This document shows, one piece after another, positions 26,517 through 36,144 of a stretch of DNA of 64,000 nucleotides. The notes under the pieces were generated by a model. That model did no database searches. It was not told the DNA's origin and saw nothing but the letters and a program-made list of their open reading frames with translations. Each line of letters starts with the position of its first letter. The stretch's first letter is position 1. Origin of the DNA: Blautia luti (lineage in GTDB: Bacteria; Bacillota; Clostridia; Lachnospirales; Lachnospiraceae). The DNA lies in contig NZ_AP028156.1 in NCBI RefSeq assembly GCF_033096465.1, forward strand, positions 2,188,501-2,252,500, written 5' to 3'. A program made the translations under genes and the position numbers.

Positions 26517-28802
26517 TTAATGTCTGACTTCCACAAACTTAGCCCTGTTCATCAACGGATGTACCAGCTTGATTGCATCTTTCGGGCAGACCATGACGCA
26601 GGCACCGCAGTAATAGCACTCACCCGGATACATAATGATCGGATGTTTTCCTTTTTCCGGTGATGGGAGCAGGATGTCGCACTGACAAACATTTGCGCAG
26701 CGGTTACATCCAATACACTTGCTTTCATCATACTTCAGCGGATTTGTACTGCAAGGTACCGGCTCTACTTCAAAGCTGGCTTTTGCATCTCCAGGTTCCT
26801 GCTCTTCCTCCTGAACCTTCGCAGCAGTCACATATTTCTCCGCACGGTCCGGTGTCTGTGCTTCTTCTGTAATATAATCCTGGTTTCGCTTCTCATACTC
26901 ATCTTTCAGCTTGCCAAAGAAGTTCAGCGGAACAATTCTTGTCACTGCCTGACCATTCTCCTGATGGATCACGATATGCTTACGATCTTCTACAGAATCC
27001 ATTTCCGGATAGTCACTTCTGGTAAAGCATAGCGGAGCAGAACTTGACTTACGTGCCAGACATGCATGAAGCACAAGCTGAGCAACTATAAGAATGTCCA
27101 GAACCTCATGGGTACGCATCAGATCATGTGGATTATCTGCAACAAGTTCTGGTACAACGTCTTTCTCAAAACTCTGTAACAGATCCAGTCCCTCTTTTAA
27201 CAGTGCCTCACACTTCACACCACCGCAGTAATTCTGCATAGCCTTGGAAATCGCCATATTCAATTCTTTCCATCCCATGCCGTTCTCTCTGTCCGCATAA
27301 AACGGTGCATATAAACGCTTCTTCTCTGCATCCGCATCTGCTCTGTTAAAATCTGCCAGCTCTACTGTCTTTGCATAAGCAGAAGCCTTACGTCCTGCAT
27401 AATATCCAGTCGCACACGCAAAACCGGCGCAATCAGAAGCATAAAGCTGATCACCAGCTGCATAAATACCGTCAATATTTGTCTTCAGATCCCAGTCATG
27501 CATAATTCCACCCGGTGCACCAAAGAACTGTCTCTCCTGATCCAGAAAGCTTGCGGACTGCCATCCTGTGCCGTAGCTCTGAAGCATATGTTTCTTAGGG
27601 TCAAAGCCTCGCTCTGTATAATTCTGGAAGATTGGAATCTTTGTCTTAGCTTCCTCACCTACCATCATACCCCAGATAACTCTACGCTCTGCATCCGGCA
27701 TACGGCTTAAATCTGCGTAGAACGGAAGCTGATAACCTCGCTTGATCAGCTCAGCAAAATCAACTGTCTCCGGTCCTCTGTATTCATATTTCGGATTGTC
27801 GATCACACCACCCTTTAAGAAGAACTTCTGTCCTTTTGCAGGGTAATATCTCTCGGAAACTGTTTTCAGCTCTTTTCCGTCACGATCTACATATGGGATT
27901 TCCACACCTCTGGCATCTACCATTGTAGCTGCATACCAGGTATTATGGTTATTTCCTGCACCATATGGTGGGAAACTTCTTCCTGCTGCTGAGAACTCTG
28001 CACGGACAGATTTCTCCATCATGGTAAACTCAATTCCGGCTCTCCATCCCATCGCATGACCACTTCCGATACTCTGCATTGGTCTGAACTCGCAAAGTCC
28101 GGTCATATCTGCATTGAAAAGCCATACACGGGCCGGACGTGACATGGTAAGGATCGTGGATTTCGCACGGAAAATATAGAATTTTCCTGTATGTACGTTC
28201 ATACCCATGGCACCTGCACCACGCTTTTTGCCATTTTCTTCTGCTACAAGCAATGCTGTGGCTTCTGTACGGTCCATGATGTTGACGCCAAGACGCTTCA
28301 TTTCTTTTACCAGTGCAGGTTTAAAAGTGGAGCCCCATACACGGATGGTAAATTTATTCTTGTAATCATAAGCAAACATTAGCTTTGTTTTCTCATCGCG
28401 GAATTCTGCTCCCACGAATTCATCCTCTGTGTCACGGATCTTTCCACCAAAAGATTCCAGATCAACAAGACGGTCGTAACCCTCACGGCATTCGATGTAA
28501 TGTGCGATACCATTGCTGTACCAGTCCTGTTCATTGACATAAGCCTCTGCGATTTCTTCAGGTGTTACCTCTGAACATGGATTTGTACACGCAGATTCCC
28601 AGTGGTCAAAACCGGTTCCTGCTGATCCGCTCTTCTCTGTGGCACCTTTCTCTACCAGAGTAACAGAAAGACCTCTTCTTGCCGCAGCAATTGCCGCAAA
28701 ACATCCGGAAAGTCCGCCGCCGAGTACCAGCACGTCACTGGTGATGGTCTCTTCCTGTCCTATTTCATTGGCATATGGCCAGTTAAACTTTTTGTTTTTC
28801 AT
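26517..28802 (-). CDS. FAD-dependent reductase with two C-terminal [4Fe-4S] clusters
   Basis: 761 residues from the fumarate reductase/AprA-like flavoprotein superfamily. A dinucleotide-binding GGGLSG motif lies near residue 30, with a GSGHAMGWRAG segment near 250 and AAGDQLYASDCAGFACATG near 450. A C-terminal capping domain is followed by a ferredoxin module (about 690-750) with CIGCNRCANVC and CYYCGACVMVC, two 4Fe-4S sites. No signal peptide, so it acts in the cytoplasm, probably passing ferredoxin-derived electrons to an organic substrate. Start ATG 28800-28802 has GGAGG nine bases upstream. It is the last gene after a complete peptide-type ABC importer. Substrate unknown. Confidence 0.88.
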   Translation of the reverse strand: MKNKKFNWPYANEIGQEETITSDVLVLGGGLSGCFAAIAAARRGLSVTLVEKGATEKSGSAGTGFDHWESACTNPCSEVTPEEIAEAYVNEQDWYSNGIAHYIECREGYDRLVDLESFGGKIRDTEDEFVGAEFRDEKTKLMFAYDYKNKFTIRVWGSTFKPALVKEMKRLGVNIMDRTEATALLVAEENGKKRGAGAMGMNVHTGKFYIFRAKSTILTMSRPARVWLFNADMTGLCEFRPMQSIGSGHAMGWRAGIEFTMMEKSVRAEFSAAGRSFPPYGAGNNHNTWYAATMVDARGVEIPYVDRDGKELKTVSERYYPAKGQKFFLKGGVIDNPKYEYRGPETVDFAELIKRGYQLPFYADLSRMPDAERRVIWGMMVGEEAKTKIPIFQNYTERGFDPKKHMLQSYGTGWQSASFLDQERQFFGAPGGIMHDWDLKTNIDGIYAAGDQLYASDCAGFACATGYYAGRKASAYAKTVELADFNRADADAEKKRLYAPFYADRENGMGWKELNMAISKAMQNYCGGVKCEALLKEGLDLLQSFEKDVVPELVADNPHDLMRTHEVLDILIVAQLVLHACLARKSSSAPLCFTRSDYPEMDSVEDRKHIVIHQENGQAVTRIVPLNFFGKLKDEYEKRNQDYITEEAQTPDRAEKYVTAAKVQEEEQEPGDAKASFEVEPVPCSTNPLKYDESKCIGCNRCANVCQCDILLPSPEKGKHPIIMYPGECYYCGACVMVCPKDAIKLVHPLMNRAKFVEVRH

Positions 28803-28823
28803 TATCGATTCCTCCATATTTTG

Positions 28824-29777
28824 TTACCCCTGTACCGGACACGCTGAGAAATGTCCCGGTGACACTTCTACAAGTGGCATTTCTCCTGTACGGCAGCTCT
28901 CTTTCGCCAACGGACAGCGGGCTGCGAAACGGCATCCCGGTTTCGGATTGATCGGGCTTGTTACTTCGCCCTGCAGAAGTGTTCTCTTCTTATGACAGGA
29001 TTCAATGCTCGGGATCGGGATTGCAGCCAGAAGAGCCTTTGTATATGGATGTACCGGATTTCGGAAAATCTCCTCTGCCGGCGCTTTCTCAACGCATTTG
29101 CCAAGATACATAACCATGATCTCGTCAGAAATATGCTTTACAACTGAAAGGTCATGGGTAATAAACAGGTAAGTCAGTCCCATCTGTTCCTGCAGATCCA
29201 TAAGAAGATTCAAGATCTGTGCCTGAATCGAAACATCAAGGGCAGATACCGGTTCATCGCAGACGACAAATTCCGGATTCAGTACCAGAGCACGGGCAAC
29301 ACCGATACGCTGACGTCTTCCACCATCCAGCTCATGCGGATAAGCCATTGCCAGACGTTCTGACAGACCTACTGTATCCATGATCTCGCTGACGCGCTCC
29401 TGGATTTCTTTCTTATTTTTGCATACTTTGTTTACAATCAGCGGCTCAGCGATCAGCTGCTGCACTGTCATACGTCCGTTCAGACTGGAGTATGGATCCT
29501 GAAAGATCATCTGCAGCTTCGGACGTACCTGCCGAAATTCCTTTTTGGAAAGATTTGCAATATTTTTCCCTTTAAAATCAATCTCACCGGAGGTTGGCTC
29601 ATAAAGCTGAAGCAGCGTTCTTCCAAGTGTGGATTTTCCGCATCCGGACTCTCCTACCACTCCCATAGTGTGTCCTTGTTCTATGGAAAAGCTGACATCA
29701 TCTACTGCATGGAGCATACCGGCATTTGTCTTAAAATATTTTTTCAGATTTTTGACATTAAGAAGTATTTCACTCAT
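28824..29777 (-). CDS. ABC importer ATPase, DppF/OppF type
   Basis: 317 residues with Walker A GESGCGKSTLGR, a signature loop, Walker B VCDEPVSALDVS and the oligopeptide-transporter C-terminal extension containing Cys residues (CRFAARCPLAKESC) that in this family can bind an Fe-S cluster. The signature reads LDGGRRQR rather than the usual LSGGQRQR, so two positions deviate. It overlaps the partner ATPase gene by 4 nt. Confidence 0.94.
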   Translation of the reverse strand: MSEILLNVKNLKKYFKTNAGMLHAVDDVSFSIEQGHTMGVVGESGCGKSTLGRTLLQLYEPTSGEIDFKGKNIANLSKKEFRQVRPKLQMIFQDPYSSLNGRMTVQQLIAEPLIVNKVCKNKKEIQERVSEIMDTVGLSERLAMAYPHELDGGRRQRIGVARALVLNPEFVVCDEPVSALDVSIQAQILNLLMDLQEQMGLTYLFITHDLSVVKHISDEIMVMYLGKCVEKAPAEEIFRNPVHPYTKALLAAIPIPSIESCHKKRTLLQGEVTSPINPKPGCRFAARCPLAKESCRTGEMPLVEVSPGHFSACPVQG

Positions 29778-30781
29778 TTGCCTGCCTCCTTTGCATTTTC
29801 AGAATTCATTTCCGGAGAAGAAAACAGATGGCATCTGATCTGGTGACCGTCTTTTTCCCATACTTCCGGCTGTTTGTTTTTGCAGAGTTCTGTGCAGTGA
29901 CTGCATCTTGGTGCGAAATTGCATCCTTTTGACAGGTTGGTCGGATCAGGCATCAAGCCTTCGATCGGATGAAGTCTGCGGGCATTTTCCTGAAGATTCG
30001 GGATGGAGCCGAACAGACCTGTTGTATATGGATGATGATTTTCTCCTGTAAAAATATCTTCCAGAGTTCCATACTCTACAATCTCACCGGCATACATAAT
30101 GCCTACTTTGTCGCAAGTTTCTGCCACAACACCAAGATCGTGAGTGATCATAATTACAGATGTGCCGTATTTTCTCTGGAGGTCGCAGATCATAGATAAA
30201 ATCTGTGCCTGAATGGTCACATCAAGAGCTGTGGTCGGTTCATCCGCAATCAGAAGTTTCGGGTTGCAGACAAGTGCGATTGCGATAACTACACGCTGAC
30301 GCATTCCACCGGAAAACTGATATGGATAATCGTTCTTTCGCTCTTTCGGAATACCTACAAGTTCCAGAGTTTCCTCTGTTTTCTTATCTATCTCTTTCTG
30401 GGAAAGTCCCTCTTCGTTGTGAAGATACAGGGCCTCTCCGATCTGGTCACCTACTGTAAGGACAGGGTTTAAAGCTGTCATCGGATCCTGGAAGATCATG
30501 GAAATCTTCTGGCCGCGGATGCGCTCCATCTCACGTTCTTTTAATGTACAGACATTCTGGTTTTCAAAGAGGATCTGGCCTGAAGTAATCCTGGCGGTTC
30601 TTTTCGGCAGAAGTCCCATGATTCCCATGGCTGTGGTTGTTTTTCCGGCACCTGTCTCACCTACCAGACCCATTGTCTCACCCTGTTTCAGGGAAAAACT
30701 GATGCCATTGACTGCATAAACAGTTTCAAGATCTGTCTTATAAATAATGGACAGGTCTTCTACCTTTAAAATTTCTTCCAT
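29774..30781 (-). CDS. ABC importer ATPase, DppD/OppD type
   Basis: 335 residues with Walker A GETGAGKTTT, signature FSGGMRQR, Walker B LIADEPTTALDVT, and the C-terminal Cys cluster (CNFAPRCSHCTELC). Works as a heterodimer with the DppF-type ATPase encoded next. Sits 20 nt downstream of the permease gene. Confidence 0.95.
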   Translation of the reverse strand: MEEILKVEDLSIIYKTDLETVYAVNGISFSLKQGETMGLVGETGAGKTTTAMGIMGLLPKRTARITSGQILFENQNVCTLKEREMERIRGQKISMIFQDPMTALNPVLTVGDQIGEALYLHNEEGLSQKEIDKKTEETLELVGIPKERKNDYPYQFSGGMRQRVVIAIALVCNPKLLIADEPTTALDVTIQAQILSMICDLQRKYGTSVIMITHDLGVVAETCDKVGIMYAGEIVEYGTLEDIFTGENHHPYTTGLFGSIPNLQENARRLHPIEGLMPDPTNLSKGCNFAPRCSHCTELCKNKQPEVWEKDGHQIRCHLFSSPEMNSENAKEAGK

Positions 30782-30801
30782 ATTAATCAGTATCTCCCTT
30801 C

Positions 30802-31662
30802 TTAGTCTTTCAGTTTCGGATCCAGGGCATCTGTCAGTCCGTCACCTACCAGGTTAAAAGCAAGGGAGGATAACAGGATAAACATACCCGGGAAAAGCAG
30901 CATATACGGTGCAGAAAACAGATAAGTCTGGGCATTAGAAAGCAGTGCCCCCCATTCCGGTGACGGCGGCTGGATACCCATTCCGATAAAGCTCAGTCCT
31001 GCTGCAGAGAGCATCATATCTGAAATACTCATGGTTGTATTTACAATGATCGGTCCCATTGCATTCGGCAGTACATAACGAAAAATAATTCTCGCATTGG
31101 AGGTTCCGTAGGATTTCGCTGCCTCTACGTAATCCTGCTCTGCGGTTGTCAGGACTACCGAACGGATCAGTCGGACATTTCCCGGAATACAGGAAACGGT
31201 AATCGCAATGATCAGATTTCGTAAGTTTGTTCCCAGGGCTGCTACCACTGCCAGGGAAAGGAGGATTGGAGGCACGCACATGAATACGTCCATGATACGG
31301 CTGATCACATTATCAACAACTCCACCGAAATATCCGGCACTTGCACCAAGGATTGCACCGACTACCAGTGCCATCAGACTGGTCGCAAGTCCGATCAGCA
31401 GAGAATATCTGGAACCGTGAACGATTCGTGCAAAGAGGTCTCGTCCCAGTTCGTCTGTTCCAAAGAAATGTTTCAGGCTCGGTCCCTGAAGACGGTCGGC
31501 ACCAACCTGTTCAATACATTTGCTATAAGGTACGATCAGGTCTGCAAATACTGCCATTCCAATGATCAGTACCAGCAGAACCAGTCCCAGAACAGCTGCT
31601 TTGTTCTTGCGGAAACGACGCCAGAATTCTGAAAGCTGGGCATGTTTTTTTCTTCTATTCAT
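30802..31662 (-). CDS. ABC importer permease, DppC type
   Basis: 286 residues with an N-terminal helix, the OppC N-terminal region (FRKNKAAVLGL), five further helices and the EAA-type loop EAAKSYGTSNARIIFRYVLPN. The start at 31660-31662 is preceded by GGAGG and overlaps the upstream permease by 8 nt; a longer reading is possible but lies in that gene. Confidence 0.94.
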   Translation of the reverse strand: MNRRKKHAQLSEFWRRFRKNKAAVLGLVLLVLIIGMAVFADLIVPYSKCIEQVGADRLQGPSLKHFFGTDELGRDLFARIVHGSRYSLLIGLATSLMALVVGAILGASAGYFGGVVDNVISRIMDVFMCVPPILLSLAVVAALGTNLRNLIIAITVSCIPGNVRLIRSVVLTTAEQDYVEAAKSYGTSNARIIFRYVLPNAMGPIIVNTTMSISDMMLSAAGLSFIGMGIQPPSPEWGALLSNAQTYLFSAPYMLLFPGMFILLSSLAFNLVGDGLTDALDPKLKD

Positions 31663-32605
31663 GATGCTTTCCTCCATTCTGATATTTCGCCTTAATTCTT
31701 GGATCAATAAACGCATATAAAATATCTACAAGCAAGATGACAAAGCTGAAAAGCACTGCCAGGAATAAAGTTGCTCCCATAACCATCGGAATATCTTTCT
31801 GGCGGATCGCAGTTGTCATCAAAGTTCCCATTCCAGGCATTGCAAAAACGGTCTCCGCAATGATCGCACCACCCAGAGATGCACCAAAACCAGTTCCCAA
31901 TGCTGTTACAACCGGAAGAAGTGCGTTTCTCAGCGCATGTTTCCAGATCACACGTTTGCTGGAAGCACCTTTTGCCTTGGCTGTGCGGATATATTCCTGA
32001 CGGATGGTTTCCAGCATGGCTGATCTGGTCAGTCGTAGAAGTCCTGCTGCCGAGGTCAGCGAAACCGTCAGTGTCGGCAGAATAAAATGTTTCAACGAAG
32101 CAGCTCCGAATGATGGGAACCATCCAAGCTTTAAGGAAAATACGATCAGCAGCATCAGTCCAAGCCAGAATCCAGGCATGGATGCAAAAACCAGCGCAAC
32201 AACTACGCATACATGGTCTGTGATGGAATACTGGCGTACTGCGGAAAGGATTCCCAGTGAGATTCCGATAATGGAGGAAACACACATGGAAAGCAGTGCC
32301 AGGATAAATGTGTTCGGAAATCTTGCCAGGATATCGTTGATCACCGGCTGACGGGAAGCATAGGAAGTTCCCAGGTCAAAATGAAAAATAATATTTCCGA
32401 TGTAACTAAAGAATCGGATAAGAAACGACTTATCATAGCCAAACTGCGCATTCAGCGCAGCAACGTCTTCCGGTTTGGCGGTAATTCCCAGAATGATCGT
32501 TCCCGGATCACCAGGTGTCAGGGAAAGGATGGTAAATACCAGAAATGCTACGCCGAAAAGAACCGGTATCATATATAAAATTCTCTTAATTATGTACTTA
32601 GCCAT
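31655..32605 (-). CDS. ABC importer permease, DppB type
   Basis: 316 residues with six helices. It starts MAKYIIKRILYMIPVLFGV, as usual for DppB/OppB, and has the EAA loop RTAKAKGASSKRVIWKHALRN. Forms the channel with the DppC-type protein. Confidence 0.95.
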   Translation of the reverse strand: MAKYIIKRILYMIPVLFGVAFLVFTILSLTPGDPGTIILGITAKPEDVAALNAQFGYDKSFLIRFFSYIGNIIFHFDLGTSYASRQPVINDILARFPNTFILALLSMCVSSIIGISLGILSAVRQYSITDHVCVVVALVFASMPGFWLGLMLLIVFSLKLGWFPSFGAASLKHFILPTLTVSLTSAAGLLRLTRSAMLETIRQEYIRTAKAKGASSKRVIWKHALRNALLPVVTALGTGFGASLGGAIIAETVFAMPGMGTLMTTAIRQKDIPMVMGATLFLAVLFSFVILLVDILYAFIDPRIKAKYQNGGKHHE

Positions 32606-32638
32606 ATGGACAATGTGCCCCTTTCATATTGCATATCA

Positions 32639-32724
32639 TAAAAGACTGCTGCAGCAAGCATTTTCATGAACTCACTCACGCTTTCGGGTAAGTCATGTCT
32701 ATTGCTTAATGCAACAGTCCTTTT
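32639..32724 (-). terminator. Large imperfect hairpin between binding protein and permease genes
   Basis: AAAGACTGCTGCAGCAAGCA and the nearly complementary TTGCTTAATGCAACAGTCCTTT enclose a second small stem. With the GCCC-ACC-GGGC hairpin and T-run at 32791-32818 just after the binding-protein stop, it can reduce read-through so that the binding protein is made in excess. Confidence 0.5.
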
Positions 32725-32790
32725 GTTTATTCATCTGGTTCAGTCAAATTCAGTTATCTTATCTCTTTTTTATAACTCATTTTGTACTGT

Positions 32791-32818
32791 AAAAAGAATC
32801 CTGCCCGGTGGGCTTTTT
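32791..32818 (-). terminator. Short hairpin after the substrate-binding protein gene
   Basis: GCCC-GGT-GGGC core (32803-32813) between AAAAAG and CTTTTT, 16 nt after the stop codon. Likely a partial terminator. Confidence 0.5.
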
Positions 32819-32833
32819 ATATAAAAAATCAGT

Positions 32834-34342
32834 TTATGCCCAGTTGAAATCATATACGTAGTAGTTTCCTTCAAATGGGAACTCTTCCGGGCATGTAAGT
32901 TCTGCGTTGTATGCATACAGGGTAAGAGGATTGCAGAGAACTGCATAAATTGCCTCGTCCTGTGCTTTTGTAAAAATCTGGTCAAAGATCTCAAGTCTCT
33001 TATCGTTGTCTGTCTCTGCTCTTGCTTCATCGAACAGTTTATCCATCTCTTCATCAGAATATCTTGCATTGTTTGCAGTTCCGATGTAATCAGATGTAAA
33101 TGCCATTTCAAGACTCTGTGTGTCGCCGTCCAATGTCATTGTCAGAGCTGTGATACCATAGTTTCCGCTTGTCAGATCACTGATGTAAGAGTTGAATTCT
33201 TTAACAGAAATTTCCATTTCAAGGCCAACTGCTTTCAGGTCATTCTGGATAACAGTTGCAAGATTGGAATATTTCTCTGCTACAAGGATCTCGCCCAGAT
33301 CATATGGTGTTTCGATTCCCGCCTCTGCAAGAAGTTCTTTTGCTTTATCAGGATCATAAGTGTACTGCGGCTGATCATCAGAATATCCAAATCTTTCTTT
33401 TGCGCAGATATTGGAGTTTACTTCTGCTTCACCATCGTAGCATACAGAAACGAGGTTATCTCTGTCGATAGCGTAGTTAATTGCCTGACGGACTTTCTCA
33501 TTATTGAATGGCTTTTTTTCAAGATTCATGGATACATAAGCGAATCCGGAATTCTCTACTTCTGCGATTTTGATCGCTGAGTTTGCCTGAAGCTGTGGAA
33601 GTACGGAAGAATCAACCTCTGCAAAGTTTACCTCTCCTGTCTGGAGTGCGATTGCCTTTGTAGCTGCATCCGGGATTACTTCAAATGTAAGGTTCTTGAT
33701 CTCCGGTGCTCCGCGGTAGTAATCTTCGTTTGCTTCCAGAGTAATGTTACTTCCTGTTGCACGGCTTACAAATTTATATGGGCCACTTCCGATCGGATTT
33801 GTAGCAAATGCATCTTCATCTTTCTCATAGTATGCTTTCTCGCAAATGTAAGGAGTCAGAACACCCTGCAGGAATGGTGCATATGGAGTATCCAGATGAC
33901 ATACAACTGTCTTATCATCTGTTGCTTCAACACTTGACAGCATGGAAATCTGTGATCCCTGATATTCAGACTGTTTGAACAGTTCCAGGGAGAATACAAC
34001 ATCATCTGCTGTTACTGCAGCTCCGTCGTGGAATTTTGCATCATCTCTTAAATGGAAAGTATAATCCAGACCATCTTCGCTGACCTCATAACTCTCAGCA
34101 ATTCTTGGTTCCGGGTCATGTTTTCCATCCGGGTTATAGTACATTAAGGTGTCGTAAATCTGGTTTAAGACATCCTGCTCTACGCCTGTGGAATAATTAG
34201 TTGCATGAAGTGTATCGATGTCCGCATCAAGAGCAATAACAAGATCAGTCTTGTCTGCTGCGTGTGCAACGGTTGCAAAACACATGGACGCTGTCACTGT
34301 GCATACAGCTGTTAAAATTGCAAGGGCTTTTTTCATTCTCAT
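32834..34342 (-). CDS. ABC importer substrate-binding protein, family 5
   Basis: 502 residues of the DppA/OppA (SBP family 5) type. A signal peptide ends near VAHA-ADKT. Family motifs are YDTLMYYNPDGKHDPEPRIAES (about 65-85) and YTFHLRDDAKFHDGAAVTADDVVFS (about 95-118). There is no Cys at the expected lipoprotein position, only one inside the signal sequence, so anchoring to the membrane is unclear. It would capture a peptide or peptide-like compound for the DppBCDF-type genes downstream. Confidence 0.93.
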   Translation of the reverse strand: MRMKKALAILTAVCTVTASMCFATVAHAADKTDLVIALDADIDTLHATNYSTGVEQDVLNQIYDTLMYYNPDGKHDPEPRIAESYEVSEDGLDYTFHLRDDAKFHDGAAVTADDVVFSLELFKQSEYQGSQISMLSSVEATDDKTVVCHLDTPYAPFLQGVLTPYICEKAYYEKDEDAFATNPIGSGPYKFVSRATGSNITLEANEDYYRGAPEIKNLTFEVIPDAATKAIALQTGEVNFAEVDSSVLPQLQANSAIKIAEVENSGFAYVSMNLEKKPFNNEKVRQAINYAIDRDNLVSVCYDGEAEVNSNICAKERFGYSDDQPQYTYDPDKAKELLAEAGIETPYDLGEILVAEKYSNLATVIQNDLKAVGLEMEISVKEFNSYISDLTSGNYGITALTMTLDGDTQSLEMAFTSDYIGTANNARYSDEEMDKLFDEARAETDNDKRLEIFDQIFTKAQDEAIYAVLCNPLTLYAYNAELTCPEEFPFEGNYYVYDFNWA

Positions 34343-34592
34343 ATTCTTGGTCCTCTTTCTTTTTATGCCGGTTTGTAAGTTGCTTATTTTAAGACAGGAC
34401 TTAAACGGGTTTCTTTACTTTCCCTGTCTGAATTTCTCGCTTTACAGATTCATAAGCTGATTCAATCAGATATTCTGCTTGTCTCATCTCTTTTTATATT
34501 CGCATCAGGAATTTCGTTTGATTCAAGTCAAGCGGATAAAATCATCCGTTTCGCTACCTGCTCATAACTGAATAACTGCTCCGCAGTTTCGG

Positions 34593-35606
34593 TTAAAATT
34601 TAAACGTATATTTGGAAAATGCATTCATCAGATCTACACCGGCTTCAATATCTTTCTTGGAAGCTACAGCACTCTGACAGTGTGGATATCTGGTGACTAC
34701 TACGATTCCGCCTGTACGCACACCATAATGGGACTGATTCATGCTGGAAGCATCTGTACCACCCTGGTCAATAACCTCTCTCTGGTATGGAATGTGATTC
34801 TCTTCGCAGCACTTGTACATTGCTTCTACTACATCTTCATCACATACAACTGACGGGTCGCAGATCTTAACGCCGATTCCACCGTCCACTTCGTTGCTTC
34901 CCTCCAAGTCACACGGATAATCATGTGCCGGGGAAATGTCTACTGCGATTCCGATATCCGGCTGGATTCTCTCTGCTGCTGTCTTGGAACCACGGCATCC
35001 TAACTCTTCCTGTACGCAGAATACATAATAAATATCATTTGGATAAGTTCCGTCATTCTCTTTTAAGGCTTCCAGAAGCTGGTAGCATCCGATTCTGTTG
35101 TCAAGGCTCTTAGAACATACACGGTCATTGTGAAGTTCCAGATATTCTCCGCGATATCCGCATGGATCACCGAGATTTACATATTTCAGTGCATCTTCCT
35201 TTGATGTAGCTCCGATGTCGATATAAAGTTTGCCGGCTTTGTTGGCAGCTTCTTCGATTGATCCCATACAGCTTACTACGCCGATTGTTCCGTTCTTAAA
35301 CTGTACTCTGCTGTTGTATGCAGATCCTGTCCAGTTCCATCCCAGATTGCAGACACGTAATCTTCCGTCTGCCTCAATGGTCTTTACCATAAATCCGATT
35401 TCATCCATATGCGCTGCATACATGATCTTCTTGGAATCCGGTCCACCTGTACCGTTCTTCTTAACGATCAGGTTTCCCATTGCATCTGTCAGCATTTCGT
35501 CAGCATAAGGAGCGGCCTCTTTCTCAATATATTTGCGTACCTCTTTCTCATATCCGGATACGCCCCAGAGCTGTGTAAGCTCTTTTAACAGTTTTTCATC
35601 TCTCAT
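34593..35606 (-). CDS. M42 family metallopeptidase
   Basis: 337-residue cytoplasmic di-metal aminopeptidase of the FrvX/PepA (M42) family. Metal and catalytic residues are visible: His and Asp in AAHMDEIG, the bridging Asp in SLDNRIG, the Glu pair in CVQEELGCRG, Asp in AVDISPAHD, and the His near the C-terminus in RYPHCQSA. First gene of the transporter-reductase operon with a consensus promoter. It probably trims the peptide brought in by the importer. A 250 nt gap with no gene separates it from the binding-protein gene. Confidence 0.93.
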   Translation of the reverse strand: MRDEKLLKELTQLWGVSGYEKEVRKYIEKEAAPYADEMLTDAMGNLIVKKNGTGGPDSKKIMYAAHMDEIGFMVKTIEADGRLRVCNLGWNWTGSAYNSRVQFKNGTIGVVSCMGSIEEAANKAGKLYIDIGATSKEDALKYVNLGDPCGYRGEYLELHNDRVCSKSLDNRIGCYQLLEALKENDGTYPNDIYYVFCVQEELGCRGSKTAAERIQPDIGIAVDISPAHDYPCDLEGSNEVDGGIGVKICDPSVVCDEDVVEAMYKCCEENHIPYQREVIDQGGTDASSMNQSHYGVRTGGIVVVTRYPHCQSAVASKKDIEAGVDLMNAFSKYTFKF

Positions 35607-35731
35607 CTGATCACCCCGGTTGTCTTATTTGTCACTGTTCACTTTCCCATCGTTCGCAGTAACTCTTATTTTTCTAAGCTTGTTTTTAATCGCCTTAACG
35701 CGTTGTCCCATTAAAGTTTTAAATTGTAATT

Positions 35732-35760
35732 AGTGTACCACTTTCGATGAATTTTTGCAA
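35732..35760 (-). promoter_or_regulatory. Promoter of the M42/transporter/reductase operon
   Basis: Minus-strand TTGCAA (35755-35760), 17 nt spacer, TACACT (35732-35737). It runs away from the GntR gene. Confidence 0.7.
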
Positions 35761-35772
35761 TATGCATTTTGC

Positions 35773-35784
35773 ATTTTGCAAAAT
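35773..35784. promoter_or_regulatory. Candidate GntR operator between divergent promoters
   Basis: ATTTTGCAAAAT is a perfect 12 bp palindrome preceded by two further TGCATTTTGCA-like half repeats (35760-35784). It sits exactly between the two -35 boxes. Confidence 0.5.
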
Positions 35785-35793
35785 ATAAAATCC

Positions 35794-35822
35794 TTGACTT
35801 TTATGCTTTTGAACTATATCAT
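35794..35822 (+). promoter_or_regulatory. Probable promoter of the GntR regulator
   Basis: TTGACT (35794-35799), 17 nt spacer, TATCAT (35817-35822). The transcript would carry a 320 nt leader that contains the second copy of the GTTACTG repeat. Confidence 0.55.
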
Positions 35823-35886
35823 TACAAATAATATATAAGAATAAGTCGGTTCTTACTTCTCCTGTTCATCAGGTAAAGTTATTCTT

Positions 35887-36090
35887 GTTACTGTCTGCTC
35901 TGTGTTCAATAACATACTTTACAGGGCAAAAAAAATGTGAACCATCTCGTGATAAACTCAAGGAGTATTGTTTGCTTCGCAAACCTAATTTATGTCTCAA
36001 TCATAAATTCAAATCCGTACAATATATTTCGGGATTTTGGCATATTCATGCCAAATCACCTTACGGGATAGTAGCATGTGAATAAATAAC
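35887..36090. repeat. 204 bp GTTACTG-ended repeat, diverged copy
   Basis: Aligns along its length with 22624-22821, with shared AAGGAGTAT, GTTTGCTTCGCAAAC hairpin, TAATTTATG and CATAAATTC blocks, then TCGGGATTTT, CACCTTACGGGATA. The left end GTTACTGT is kept; the right end is eroded. It fills most of the gap between the M42 and GntR genes. A shorter related piece is at about 35628-35655. Confidence 0.7.
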
Positions 36091-36144
36091 TTATCTCTAC
36101 TTAAAAACGAAAATCTACTATATTATAATTATAAGGAGTCTACC

